Positions 35,289-43,226 of a stretch of 54,416 nt of DNA are shown here, one piece after another. Made by a program: the position numbers and the translations under genes. The stretch is taken from positions 1-54,416 of the forward strand of contig JAJEHX010000048.1 of the NCBI GenBank assembly GCA_022823465.1, in the 5' to 3' direction. The notes under the pieces were generated by a model. It did not search any database and was not told where the DNA came from. It saw nothing but the letters and a program-made list of their open reading frames with translations. The DNA comes from Candidatus Latescibacterota bacterium. GTDB taxonomy: Bacteria; JAAXHH01. Numbering within the stretch: position 1 is the first letter of the stretch; every line of letters starts with the position of its first letter.

Positions 35289-35957
35289 TTAGGCGCTCTG
35301 TTCCAGGCGGTTGATCTCGTCGCGCAGACGGGCGGCGTCCTCGTACCGTTCTTCATCTATGGCGGCCTGAAGCTTCTGACGCGCCGTCTCGAGCGGGGTG
35401 CGTGGCTGACTCTTGAACTCCACCGCTTCCATCAATTCTTCGGCGGCCACCTGCGCCGCGGGAACCTTGCCCTCTTCGGCCGCTTCCGCTTCCAGTTCCT
35501 CGATGGACGCCGCGATGTCGTCGTCTCCGTTCTCGTCCTTGTTCCTGGGCATCCGCTTGCCTGCCACGCGCATGACCTCTTCCTCGACGTAGATCGGCGC
35601 GTCGGCGCGAAGGGCCAGGGCAATGGCGTCCGTGGGCCTCGAGTCGATGGTCATGGTCTGTCCATTGGCCTTCACGTGAATTTCCGCGATGTAGAACTGC
35701 TGCTCGCGCAGTTCGGAGATGAGCACGAACTGTATCTCGGCGTCGAAGTGTTCGAAGACGGACTTGAGCAGATCGTGGGTCATGGGCCGCGGCGGCGATT
35801 CTTCGCTGGAATCGATCTGGCTCTTTATTGCGAAGGCTTCCGCGATGCCGATCAAGAGGATCAGGACCTGTTCTTCCTCTTCGTCGGCCAGCCAGAGTAC
35901 CGGGGTGGCGTGGAGGGGATAGGGAGGCCCGACATCATATACTTTGAGACGAATCAT
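35289..35957 (-). CDS. bifunctional nuclease (DUF151) with C-terminal UVR motif
   Basis: This protein of about 222 residues has an N-terminal DUF151/BFN domain (VLWLADEEEEQVLILLIGIAE ... MTIDSRPTDAIALALRADAP) and a charged linker. It ends with a UvrB/UvrC-type helical hairpin (ERYEDAARLRDEINRLEQ). BFN proteins were described as nucleases with dual RNase/DNase activity; in many bacteria this fusion is conserved without known function. The start is ATG 35957 or TTG 35966; both lie inside a 12-bp palindrome. It leads an apparent operon with the S component and the enolase-type gene. Confidence 0.88.
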   Translation of the reverse strand: MIRLKVYDVGPPYPLHATPVLWLADEEEEQVLILLIGIAEAFAIKSQIDSSEESPPRPMTHDLLKSVFEHFDAEIQFVLISELREQQFYIAEIHVKANGQTMTIDSRPTDAIALALRADAPIYVEEEVMRVAGKRMPRNKDENGDDDIAASIEELEAEAAEEGKVPAAQVAAEELMEAVEFKSQPRTPLETARQKLQAAIDEERYEDAARLRDEINRLEQSA

Positions 35958-35967
35958 TGTATACAAT
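35956..35967. promoter_or_regulatory. palindrome overlapping a start codon
   Basis: ATTGTATACAAT is a perfect 12-bp palindrome that covers the start codon of the bifunctional-nuclease gene. A regulator or RNA structure acting at translation start is possible. The half-site matches the dyad at 15668-15695. Confidence 0.35.
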
Positions 35968-36104
35968 CTTTCTACCTGACCGGGATCAGCCTGGCGTCTT
36001 TATCGCGGGTGGCCACATGAGCGATGACGTAATTACGCCGGCTGAAAGGAGCCGGTCCGCCTGGAGAAACGATCGTCATCGTTGTGGATGTTCGGTATAC
36101 CGGT

Positions 36105-36134
36105 ATAATAAACCGGTCCCTCAAAACAGGTCAA
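36105..36134 (-). promoter_or_regulatory. candidate sigma70 promoter for the nuclease operon
   Basis: On the minus strand TTGACC and TATTAT are 18 bases apart. The predicted leader to the nuclease gene is about 140 bases. Confidence 0.45.
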
Positions 36135-36223
36135 GACAAAATGAGCGAGGGTCTGTGATTTTCATCTCGAAACCTTTATCTCGAGCCGCCTGTCTCGGGC
36201 CGTTATCTTGACGCCGCTTATGA

Positions 36224-36754
36224 TCAGCGCCGTTGATCAAGGAAGACGCCGCGCGCCCGGGTAAAGAAGGCGAGCGCTTCATCTGTACGATAGTCCCGGT
36301 AGGTCCAGGGCAGCGGGTTAAAGGCGCCCCGGGCGTATAACAGGGTCAGTTCGGCATAGATCCCGTTCCCCAGATAGATGCGATGGCTGTAGTTCTTGGT
36401 GGTCGCCAGGACGAGTTGTCCACCGTTTACGTAACCCGGATCGATGTTCACGCCCCGCCCCGGCAGGCCGTCGGCCCGCGCCACCCCGGCTTCGAGGTCA
36501 TTGCTCGTCCGCTTTATATCGGCAAGATCCGCCGGGTCCACGAGCGGCCCGAATCCGAGGAACTGCTTGACCAGCCCGGCCCCCATTTCCGGTTCATAGT
36601 AGGACGTGAAGGAAAAGTCGAATACCGGACTCGCCAGTTCCGCCTCGCCGTACTGTTCGCCCATGAGATCGCGGCCGCGGTTCAGCATCGCTTCGTCCCG
36701 TCCCATGACGGCGCAGACCAGCTTTACTGGCTCGGAAAATCCAGGTTTGCCCAT
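36224..36754 (-). CDS. DUF4416-family protein
   Basis: This protein of about 176 residues matches the DUF4416 pattern: PVKLVCAVMGRDEAML, DFSFTSYYEPEMGAGLVKQF, VNIDPGYVNGGQLVLATTKN, YSHRIYLGNGIYAELTL and FNPLPWTYRDYRTDEALAFF. The family is cytoplasmic, widespread in anaerobes and deep-branching phyla, and of unknown function. The frame is open to 36925, but that extension is encoded by direct repeats; ATG 36754, with GGAGG upstream, is the likely start. Confidence 0.82.
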   Translation of the reverse strand: MGKPGFSEPVKLVCAVMGRDEAMLNRGRDLMGEQYGEAELASPVFDFSFTSYYEPEMGAGLVKQFLGFGPLVDPADLADIKRTSNDLEAGVARADGLPGRGVNIDPGYVNGGQLVLATTKNYSHRIYLGNGIYAELTLLYARGAFNPLPWTYRDYRTDEALAFFTRARGVFLDQRR

Positions 36755-37071
36755 GCCGCGGTTCGCCTCCCATGCCTGTGCTTGTGTCATTGCCCCGAAG
36801 CGAGCCTTACTATTCGTCGACTTACCCAGAAACAGCGCGTGGTGGTCGCGCTTGTGCCATTGCCCCGAAGCGTGCCTTGCTGTATATTGACTCGCCCGGC
36901 GCCAAATGATCTGCCGGCGTCGCATGTTGGACCGCCAGGAAACAGATACCGGTTCCGGTCGTCCGCGACCACAGCGTCACCGATGAGCATCGCATGTTTG
37001 GCCGACAGGAAACAGATACCGGTTCCGGGCGGTCATTGTCAACTGATTACGGCAAACGCACAGGAGTGCAG
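36755..37071. other. 317-base divergent intergenic region dominated by direct repeats
   Basis: The gap between DUF4416 and the SDR gene contains two pairs of direct repeats described separately. No promoter was clearly identified. Confidence 0.6.
36781..37030. repeat. two pairs of direct repeats with 70-bp period
   Basis: CTTGTGTCATTGCCCCGAAG (36781) recurs as CTTGTGCCATTGCCCCGAAG (36851). A 41-bp copy at 36920-36960 (core AGGAAACAGATACCGGTTCC) recurs at 36990-37030 with four mismatches. Both pairs are offset by exactly 70 bases. Copies extend into DUF4416 upstream sequence and the SDR leader. Confidence 0.8.
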
Positions 37072-37836
37072 ATGAATCTCGAGCGGTTTTCACTCAAGGG
37101 CAAGGTGGCGATCGTAACCGGCGCGGGAACGGGCATAGGCCGGGGGATCGCCACGGCCATGGCCGAATCGGGCGCCCGGGTCGTCCTGGCGGGCCGGACC
37201 CGGTCCAGACTCGAAGAGACGGAAGAGACCATCAGGGATTTCGGCGGCGAAGCGCTGGTCGCGGAAGCGGACATCGCGAAAGGCGAAGACCGGGAAGCCC
37301 TGGTTACCTCGGTCCTGGACACGTGGAAACAGATCGACATCCTGGTCAACAACGCGGGGGTGAACGTGCGCACGCCGCCGGAGGACTACCGCGAGGAGGA
37401 CTGGGACCGCGTCGTGAACACCAACCTGAAGGGGACCTTTTTCCTCACCCAACTCGTGGCACGGCACATGATCGAGCGGAAATACGGCAAGATCGTCCAC
37501 ATCGCCTCGCTGGCCACGATCACGGGTATCCCCCATATTCCCGCCTACACCGCAGCCAAGGGAGGCATCGGTTCGCTGACCTATCAGCTGGCGATCGACT
37601 GGGCCCGGTACAACATCAACGTGAATTCCATTTGCCCGGGCTACATCCGGACTCCGCTGACCCGGCCCGTCGAAGAAAGCGAGCGCGGAGCCTACATCCT
37701 GAACCGCGTGCCGGCCGGCCGCTGGGGCGAACCGGAGGATATCGCGGGCACGGCGGTGTTCCTGGCCTCTCCGGCTTCCGATTTTCTTACGGGACAACTG
37801 ATCGTCGTGGATGGCGGCTGGATGGCCGGCGGTTAA
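37072..37836 (+). CDS. short-chain dehydrogenase/reductase (SDR)
   Basis: This classical SDR has about 254 residues, with cofactor motif TGAGTGIGRG (19-28), NNAG at about 94, the catalytic Ser region HIASLATITG and YTAAKGG with Tyr/Lys. VVDGGWMAGG closes the C-terminus. Classical SDRs with this ending often act on 2-keto-3-deoxy-sugar acids, gluconate or polyols. ATG 37072 has AGGAG five bases upstream; the longer frame from 36994 is made of repeat sequence and was not used. Confidence 0.9.
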   Translation: MNLERFSLKGKVAIVTGAGTGIGRGIATAMAESGARVVLAGRTRSRLEETEETIRDFGGEALVAEADIAKGEDREALVTSVLDTWKQIDILVNNAGVNVRTPPEDYREEDWDRVVNTNLKGTFFLTQLVARHMIERKYGKIVHIASLATITGIPHIPAYTAAKGGIGSLTYQLAIDWARYNINVNSICPGYIRTPLTRPVEESERGAYILNRVPAGRWGEPEDIAGTAVFLASPASDFLTGQLIVVDGGWMAGG

Positions 37837-37889
37837 TAACGTTTGCGGTAGCCCAAACCAGAATGACGGGGTCGCCTGCCGATCTCCCC

Positions 37890-39101
37890 TCAGCCGGCGG
37901 CCTCTGCCTGGCTCACCCGGCCCGAACCCGGTCGGGGCACGGTAATGAAACCGGTGGCTACCAGCGTCAGGACGGCGACGACCGCCGCACCGACGAAGAC
38001 GTGCTGGTAGCCGTACATGACCCATACCAGCCCGCCCAGGGTGGGGATGGACATGGACACCGCGTGGTCTATGGTGACGCCCAGGGACAGGGTCGCCGTG
38101 AGATCGTCCTTCCTGGCGACGATTTTGCTGGCGTAGGTGGTCCGCGCGATACTGACGTTGAACAGCACCAGGTCAAGCACGAAGCTGGCGTAGATCAGGT
38201 CCACCGCCCATTCTCCCAACCCCATTTCAGCCGCGAAGCCATAGCCGAGACACACCCCGATGAGCAGCACGGCGTCGATCATCAGCACGAGGCGCTCTCC
38301 GAACCGATCGATCAGCTTGCCGAGTTGCGGCGCGAAGAACACGCCGATGACGGAGGCCACCAGGTGGAGCGAGGCGATGGTGGATACCGGCTTGTCGAAG
38401 ATGCTGATCAGCACCCAGGGACCGAAGGTGATGAAGATCTGCTTTCTCGCGCCGAACAGGATGTTCAGCAGGTAGAACAGGGTGTAGCGCTTCCGCATGA
38501 TGAAGGTGGGACGGTTGCCCGTGTGTCCCTTGATGGGCCGCATGGCCAGGTAGCAGTAGGTGCCCCCGAGGGCGACCAGCGCGGCGAGTGCGAAAACGGG
38601 CAGGTAGCCCAGTGAAGTGCCGCCCAGTCCCATCCAGAGCAGGATGGCGCCCACGATGGCGGCGCCGGTCTGGATGCCGCTCAGGCGCCCCAGCATGGTG
38701 GCGCCCCGGCCTTCGCGGGCCAGGTGAAGGGCGATGGTCCGCGTCACGGGCATCTGCAGGTGCATGCCGATGCTCCAGATGATCATCGAAGTGAGCATCA
38801 GCCCGTACAGGTCGCCGTAGTATCCGAGCCCGATAAAACCTACGGCCATCAGCGCCATGGACAGGGCCGCCATCTTCAGCTCGGACCAGAAGAACAGGAT
38901 ACCGGCAAAGGCGGCCACGAGGAAGCCCGGCAACTCGCGGGGAAACTCGAGTTCGCCCCGGCTCATCGCGTCCATGTGGTAGGTGTCGCTGAGGAAATTG
39001 TTGAAGCTGACTTCCGCCAGGCCCATCGAGAGGCCCATGCTGACCGCGCCAAGCACGAAGAGGATGAGTTGACGGTCGGCGGATCTGATCCAGGAAAGCA
39101 A
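37890..39101 (-). CDS. MFS transporter
   Basis: This 403-residue protein has about twelve hydrophobic helices. It resembles MFS carriers with weak signature motifs (YGDLYGLMLTS; GKLIDRFGERLVLMID after the middle loop). It starts with TTG 39101 and GGAG upstream, 13 bases after the UVR protein stop, so it belongs to a uppP-UVR-MFS set. The substrate is unknown. Confidence 0.82.
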   Translation of the reverse strand: MLSWIRSADRQLILFVLGAVSMGLSMGLAEVSFNNFLSDTYHMDAMSRGELEFPRELPGFLVAAFAGILFFWSELKMAALSMALMAVGFIGLGYYGDLYGLMLTSMIIWSIGMHLQMPVTRTIALHLAREGRGATMLGRLSGIQTGAAIVGAILLWMGLGGTSLGYLPVFALAALVALGGTYCYLAMRPIKGHTGNRPTFIMRKRYTLFYLLNILFGARKQIFITFGPWVLISIFDKPVSTIASLHLVASVIGVFFAPQLGKLIDRFGERLVLMIDAVLLIGVCLGYGFAAEMGLGEWAVDLIYASFVLDLVLFNVSIARTTYASKIVARKDDLTATLSLGVTIDHAVSMSIPTLGGLVWVMYGYQHVFVGAAVVAVLTLVATGFITVPRPGSGRVSQAEAAG

Positions 39102-39114
39102 GGAGGGCTCCGGT

Positions 39115-39873
39115 CTAGGGCAGGTCGAACTTCTTCAGTTCGTCCCGTATTTCGGCGGCCCGTTCGAATTCCTCGTTCTCGACGGCCTCCGTCAGTTCCG
39201 CCCGCAACTGGTCTTCCTCGGAACGGGGCTGTTGTTTTCGGATCTCCTCGGCCATCTCCCTCAATACTTTCAGCTCCTGGCTTTCCTTTACCAGGTCGTC
39301 CCGGTCATAGGACCGATAGAAGGTCTCGATCTCTTCTATGCCCTCTTCGATATGGTGCAAAGCCCTGTCGTTATCGCCCGTACCCGTGGCAATCAGGCTT
39401 CTCGCCCGGGTGCGGTGCATGATGACGAAGGGCCGGTACTGTTCGAAGGAAAGGCGGTCGTCGTCGTTTTCGGCGTGGGTCCGTACGATATCCATGATCT
39501 GCAGATTGTGCTCGGCGTCCCTGCAGGCCTCGTGATAGGATTCCAGTTCGAACATGCAGATGCGCCGGTAGTAATACTGAAGCGATTCCGACTGCAGGCT
39601 CACGCAGTCCTCGTGGGATAGATTGAGCTGCGCGTCCGGCCCCTTGTCCGCCTTTTGTTTCTCCAGTTGGTCCTGGAAATGATCCAGCAGGGAGGTTTTC
39701 CCGTGGGGCCTGCTGCCGTCCGGGCGGTCGGACCACTCCATCTGCAGGATACCGAGATCCACGCGCATCTGAATCCTGGTCCGGCCGTCTTCTCCCTTGA
39801 TTTTGCGCACGATGAGCTTGTCGGGTCCCGTGTAATCCCATTCATCGAGCAGCCTGCCGATGTCTCGATTCAT
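39115..39873 (-). CDS. UVR-motif protein of unknown function
   Basis: This protein of about 252 residues begins MNRDIGRLLDEWDYTG. A mixed alpha/beta N-terminal part (KLIVRKIKGEDGRTRIQMRV) is followed by TPR-like helices rich in Tyr and Glu (LQYYYRRICMFELESYHEA). It ends with a UvrB/UvrC hairpin (NEEFERAAEIRDELKKF) like that in the DUF151 protein at 35289-35957. Homologous UVR-tailed proteins are widespread in deep-branching phyla without a known role. ATG 39873 was preferred to an upstream in-frame start. Confidence 0.75.
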   Translation of the reverse strand: MNRDIGRLLDEWDYTGPDKLIVRKIKGEDGRTRIQMRVDLGILQMEWSDRPDGSRPHGKTSLLDHFQDQLEKQKADKGPDAQLNLSHEDCVSLQSESLQYYYRRICMFELESYHEACRDAEHNLQIMDIVRTHAENDDDRLSFEQYRPFVIMHRTRARSLIATGTGDNDRALHHIEEGIEEIETFYRSYDRDDLVKESQELKVLREMAEEIRKQQPRSEEDQLRAELTEAVENEEFERAAEIRDELKKFDLP

Positions 39874-39931
39874 GTGCCTGGCTCCCGTCTGTTGTGAGTG
39901 AAGCGCCGGGGGAGGTGAAAACAGGCCTTCA

Positions 39932-40789
39932 TCAGAACGCGCCGGACAGCACACCGCCCAGCGTCAGCAGCCCGATTCCCCAGCAATAGTACGAAAACCT
40001 GGACAGATTGCCGGCAATGACGATGCGAAGAAGCAGCCTGAGCGCGACGTAACCGCTTACGGCCGCCATGACCGTGCCCGCGGCTATCGCAGCCCACTGA
40101 TCGGCGGGAATGCCGCCCGTATCGCCGATCTGGACGGCAACCGCACCCAGGATCGCGAGGACCGCCAATAGAAAAGAGTAACGTGCAGCCAGCCGCCGGT
40201 CAAGTCCCAACAACAGGGCGATAGAAATGGTCGTGCCCGACCGGGAAACGCCGGGAATCAGCGCCAGCGCCTGGCCCAGACCGATCAGCAGGGCATCGAT
40301 CCAGGTTGTGCCGCCGAGGTCCTTCGCGCGCCGGCCGGATCGACCGGGCCGGCCGGAGAACCGGGACAGCCACAGCACCGAACCGGTAACCAGAAACGCG
40401 AAGCCGACGTAGATCGGGGCGGCAAACAGGCGCTCCAATTCGTCTTTCCATCCCAGCCCGAAGACCGCCGCCGGAACCGTGCCCACGGCGAGCAGGAGCA
40501 GGAGGCGAAGAGACCCGCGGTCCGCCTGGTCCGCGCCCGCCTTTCCCGTTGCCGCGCGGCAGGCGCTCGAGACCAGCAGGGCGATATCGGACCGGAACAC
40601 GATCAGAACGGCCAGCAGGGTCCCGAGGTGCACCATGACGTCGAAGAGCAACTGGGTTTCATCCGGTCCGCCTGGTCCGCCTGGTCCGAACAGACGCTGG
40701 TATACGACGAGATGGCCGGAACTGCTGACCGGCAGGAACTCGGTCACGCCCTGCAGGAATCCGAGGATCAACGCGTGGTGCAGTTGAAT
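39932..40789 (-). CDS. uppP: undecaprenyl-diphosphatase UppP (BacA)
   Basis: This inner-membrane enzyme of about 285 residues recycles undecaprenyl pyrophosphate for peptidoglycan and surface-glycan synthesis. Family motifs are GVTEFLPVSSSGHL near the N-terminus and IPGVSRSGTTISIALLLG in the middle, with the remaining helices intact. ATG is absent. A TTG lies at 40771, but the family N-terminus and a GGAG site point to an ATT at 40787-40789 (reading IQLHHALILGFLQG), or CTG 40783. A TGA lies just upstream, so the choice is limited to these. Glycan-related genes follow upstream on the same strand. Confidence 0.9.
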   Translation of the reverse strand: MQLHHALILGFLQGVTEFLPVSSSGHLVVYQRLFGPGGPGGPDETQLLFDVMVHLGTLLAVLIVFRSDIALLVSSACRAATGKAGADQADRGSLRLLLLLAVGTVPAAVFGLGWKDELERLFAAPIYVGFAFLVTGSVLWLSRFSGRPGRSGRRAKDLGGTTWIDALLIGLGQALALIPGVSRSGTTISIALLLGLDRRLAARYSFLLAVLAILGAVAVQIGDTGGIPADQWAAIAAGTVMAAVSGYVALRLLLRIVIAGNLSRFSYYCWGIGLLTLGGVLSGAF

Positions 40790-40812
40790 GGGTCAAGCTC
40801 CCGGGCTTGCCT

Positions 40813-40919
40813 GGTCAGGAAGACCGACACATGGCCAGCCGTGTCAGGAAGACCGAAACGCGGGCCACCCTTTACGCGGGCTACCTCTTAAGCGGCCACC
40901 CCTTGTCAGGAAGGCTGGC
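40813..40919. repeat. short degenerate direct repeats
   Basis: GTCAGGAAGACCGA-type copies (near 40814 and 40843) and GTCAGGAAGGC (40905) alternate with GCGGGCCACCC-type copies (40860, 40877, 40893). They lie between the uppP leader and the glycosyltransferase 3' end, overlapping the latter's last codons. Confidence 0.5.
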
Positions 40920-42165
40920 GCCTGGGCCGGCGCGAATAACGCCGCCGCGGCCTCCTGCCCTGGGTCCGCCCATTTCCGGTCTCTGTCCGCTTCTGGTCCT
41001 TCGGCTGCGCGTTCTCTGGCCTGGAAGGCCTGGAAGTGAAACAGGATTTGACGGACTGCCAGATCAGGATGAGTGGAAGAGTCGGCAATGCGGCGTACGC
41101 CAGGACCGGGGCGCGCATCTGCCCCAACCGGAAAACCACGAAAACAGCCAGGCTCGCGATCAGGGCGATCCACCCCATGGCGATGGCCGAAGCGACGCCG
41201 TGCAGGTACGCGGCAAGACCGAAGAACAGCAGCGCCGTGACCAGCATCGTGTTGTACGTGGGCAGGAAGAGGTTGAAGCCGCCGATAACCTGGGCCGCGC
41301 TGCGCCATTTCAATCCATCCCGGATCAGGGGCAGTCCATCGGCGCGGGCACGACGCCACCTGGACCTCAGGCGGCTGAACGTGGAGCCGACGGGCTTGAC
41401 GGCTCTCGTGCGGTCGTATACCCATGCCTGGTCGGTATACTGAATGACTACGTCGTGGCGAAGCAGTTTGGTTTGAAACGCCAGCACATTGTCCACCCGG
41501 GGCCTTTTTATGCCGTGCTTTTCGACCAGCCGGCGGGAGATGCACAGACCGGTTCGATGAATCCCCCCACCGAGACGGAAATCCAGCGACCAGCTTGTCA
41601 GCCAGCCGGGTTTCAGGGTGCTCAGCAAAGCCCGGCTGGCCGTATTCCATGCCCACTTTCTACCCGAAACACAGTAGCCGGATTGGACAGCCAGGGCGCC
41701 CTTGGACAGTCTGTCGCTCATCACCGCCAGGTAGTTGGGGGAAATCCTGGATCTGACGTCCAGAATGATGTACGCGTCATACCGGTCTTTGGCGGATAGC
41801 CGTTCCAGTACGCCTGTTATCGCATCGTCCCGGTCGCGCCAGCGCTGCTTCCCGGGGCCGTAGACTACGGCGCCCTTGCGGCGCGCTATGGTCGACACCT
41901 GATCCGTGCCGCTCACCGGGGCGACGATCACGTCGAACATGCCGCGCGGGTACTTGTTCCTGCGCAGATGCTCCACGGTCCTGCTGATCGAGTTTTCGTC
42001 GTTCCCCGCGACGGGCACCACCAGGGCGAAGACGTGCCGGGGATAGATCAGCGGCGTCTTGCTTCGTCCTCGCATCCGGCCGATGAAACTCAACACGAAA
42101 CCGTAGCCAACGACACATATCCATCCGGCCAAGACGACAGACTCAATCAGAGTCAGGTACATCAC
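40906..42165 (-). CDS. family 2 glycosyltransferase, membrane-bound
   Basis: This 419-residue protein has an N-terminal transmembrane helix (LIESVVLAGWICVVGYGFVL). The GT-A domain follows (FALVVPVAGNDENSISRTVE; AYIILDVRSRISPNYL, where most relatives have a DxD). The RLRSRWRRARADGL segment is equivalent to Q/RxxRW, then two or three membrane helices, then an unusual Arg/Pro-rich tail of about 40 residues. It probably adds a sugar to a lipid or polymer at the inner membrane. The start GTG 42165 or ATG 42162 has GGAGG upstream. It is in line with the dTDP-glucose dehydratase gene. Confidence 0.8.
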   Translation of the reverse strand: MMYLTLIESVVLAGWICVVGYGFVLSFIGRMRGRSKTPLIYPRHVFALVVPVAGNDENSISRTVEHLRRNKYPRGMFDVIVAPVSGTDQVSTIARRKGAVVYGPGKQRWRDRDDAITGVLERLSAKDRYDAYIILDVRSRISPNYLAVMSDRLSKGALAVQSGYCVSGRKWAWNTASRALLSTLKPGWLTSWSLDFRLGGGIHRTGLCISRRLVEKHGIKRPRVDNVLAFQTKLLRHDVVIQYTDQAWVYDRTRAVKPVGSTFSRLRSRWRRARADGLPLIRDGLKWRSAAQVIGGFNLFLPTYNTMLVTALLFFGLAAYLHGVASAIAMGWIALIASLAVFVVFRLGQMRAPVLAYAALPTLPLILIWQSVKSCFTSRPSRPENAQPKDQKRTETGNGRTQGRRPRRRYSRRPRRQPS

Positions 42166-42206
42166 GTCTCAACCTCCATGCGTGTGTTGGTAAATCCATA
42201 GGAATG

Positions 42207-43211
42207 TCATCGTTCATGGTATTGCTTCCGATAGTAAGACCTGTAACTGTCCTCGTTACGGATCTCCTGCCACCACGGCTGGTGGTCCACGTACCATTGC
42301 ACCGTCCCCTTCAGCATCGTGTCGAAGTCGAAGGCGGGACGCCAACCCAGGGACTGTACGCGGCCGCAGTCCAGGGCGTACCGCAGATCGTGCCCGCTGC
42401 GGTCCGGAACGAACTCGCGCAGGTTCGCCGGGCGGTCGAGAATTTCGAGGACCCGGTCCGCAAGGTCGCGTCCGCTCACCTCGCAGTTCGTGCCCACGTT
42501 GTAGGCGCTCCCCGGTTGGCCGTTCCTGAGCACCCGGTCGATGGCCGAACAGTGATCTTCCACGTACAGGTAGCTGCGAACGGCGCTTCCGTCGCCGTAG
42601 ACTGGAAGCGGCTTGTACTCCAGCGCGTTCGTGATGAAGAGGGGCAGGACCTTCTCAGGGTACTGATAGGGGCCGACCGTATTCCCGCCCCGCGTGATCA
42701 GTACGGGCAGCCCGTAGGTGATGTAATAGGATTGGGCCAGCAGCTCCGCGGCGGCCTTGCTGGCGGCATAGGGGTTGCGGGGCGCGAGGGGGTCGCCTTC
42801 TGCCGAAAGGCCCGCGGGAACGTGGCCGTACACTTCGTCCGTAGAAACCTGGAGGAACCGTTTTACCTCCAGGCGCCGCGCGGCTTCGAGCAGAACGTTT
42901 ACTCCGTTGTAGTTGGTTTCGATAAACGAGGAGGGATCGAGGATAGACCGATCGACATGGGATTCTGCGGCGAAGTTGACGACGGCCTCCACCCCGCGCA
43001 TTGCCTCGTCGACCTGGCTCCGGTCCCGGATATCCCCTTGAATGAAACGGAGCCGGTCCGAATCTTTGCTGTCGTCGAGATTGGACAGGTTCCCGGCGTA
43101 GGTCAGGGCGTCGAGCACGACGACCTGGGTGTCGGGATAGCGGTTCAATGCGTATCGAACGAAGTTACTGCCGATGAACCCGGCTCCACCGGTGACCAGC
43201 ATGGCATCCAT
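42207..43211 (-). CDS. rfbB: dTDP-glucose 4,6-dehydratase
   Basis: This 334-residue extended SDR has TGGAGFIGSNFVRY, the catalytic Asp/Glu pair region STDEVYG, YAASKAAAE (Tyr/Lys) and TRGGNTVGPYQYPEK, all diagnostic of RmlB/RfbB. It converts dTDP-glucose to dTDP-4-keto-6-deoxyglucose, the first step to rhamnose and other deoxysugars. It is followed by a glycosyltransferase, but RmlA, C and D are not in the window. An ATG three codons later is an alternative start. Confidence 0.93.
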   Translation of the reverse strand: MDAMLVTGGAGFIGSNFVRYALNRYPDTQVVVLDALTYAGNLSNLDDSKDSDRLRFIQGDIRDRSQVDEAMRGVEAVVNFAAESHVDRSILDPSSFIETNYNGVNVLLEAARRLEVKRFLQVSTDEVYGHVPAGLSAEGDPLAPRNPYAASKAAAELLAQSYYITYGLPVLITRGGNTVGPYQYPEKVLPLFITNALEYKPLPVYGDGSAVRSYLYVEDHCSAIDRVLRNGQPGSAYNVGTNCEVSGRDLADRVLEILDRPANLREFVPDRSGHDLRYALDCGRVQSLGWRPAFDFDTMLKGTVQWYVDHQPWWQEIRNEDSYRSYYRKQYHER

Positions 43212-43226
43212 TGAAAGCCTGGCTCC

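Noticed and set aside
36781-37030. CRISPR array
   Set aside because: Only two pairs of unequal, imperfect repeats; no regular spacers and no cas genes nearby.
37323-38615. 430-residue plus-strand open frame
   Set aside because: It crosses the SDR end and is antisense to the MFS gene; His/Gln/Asp-rich and motif-free.
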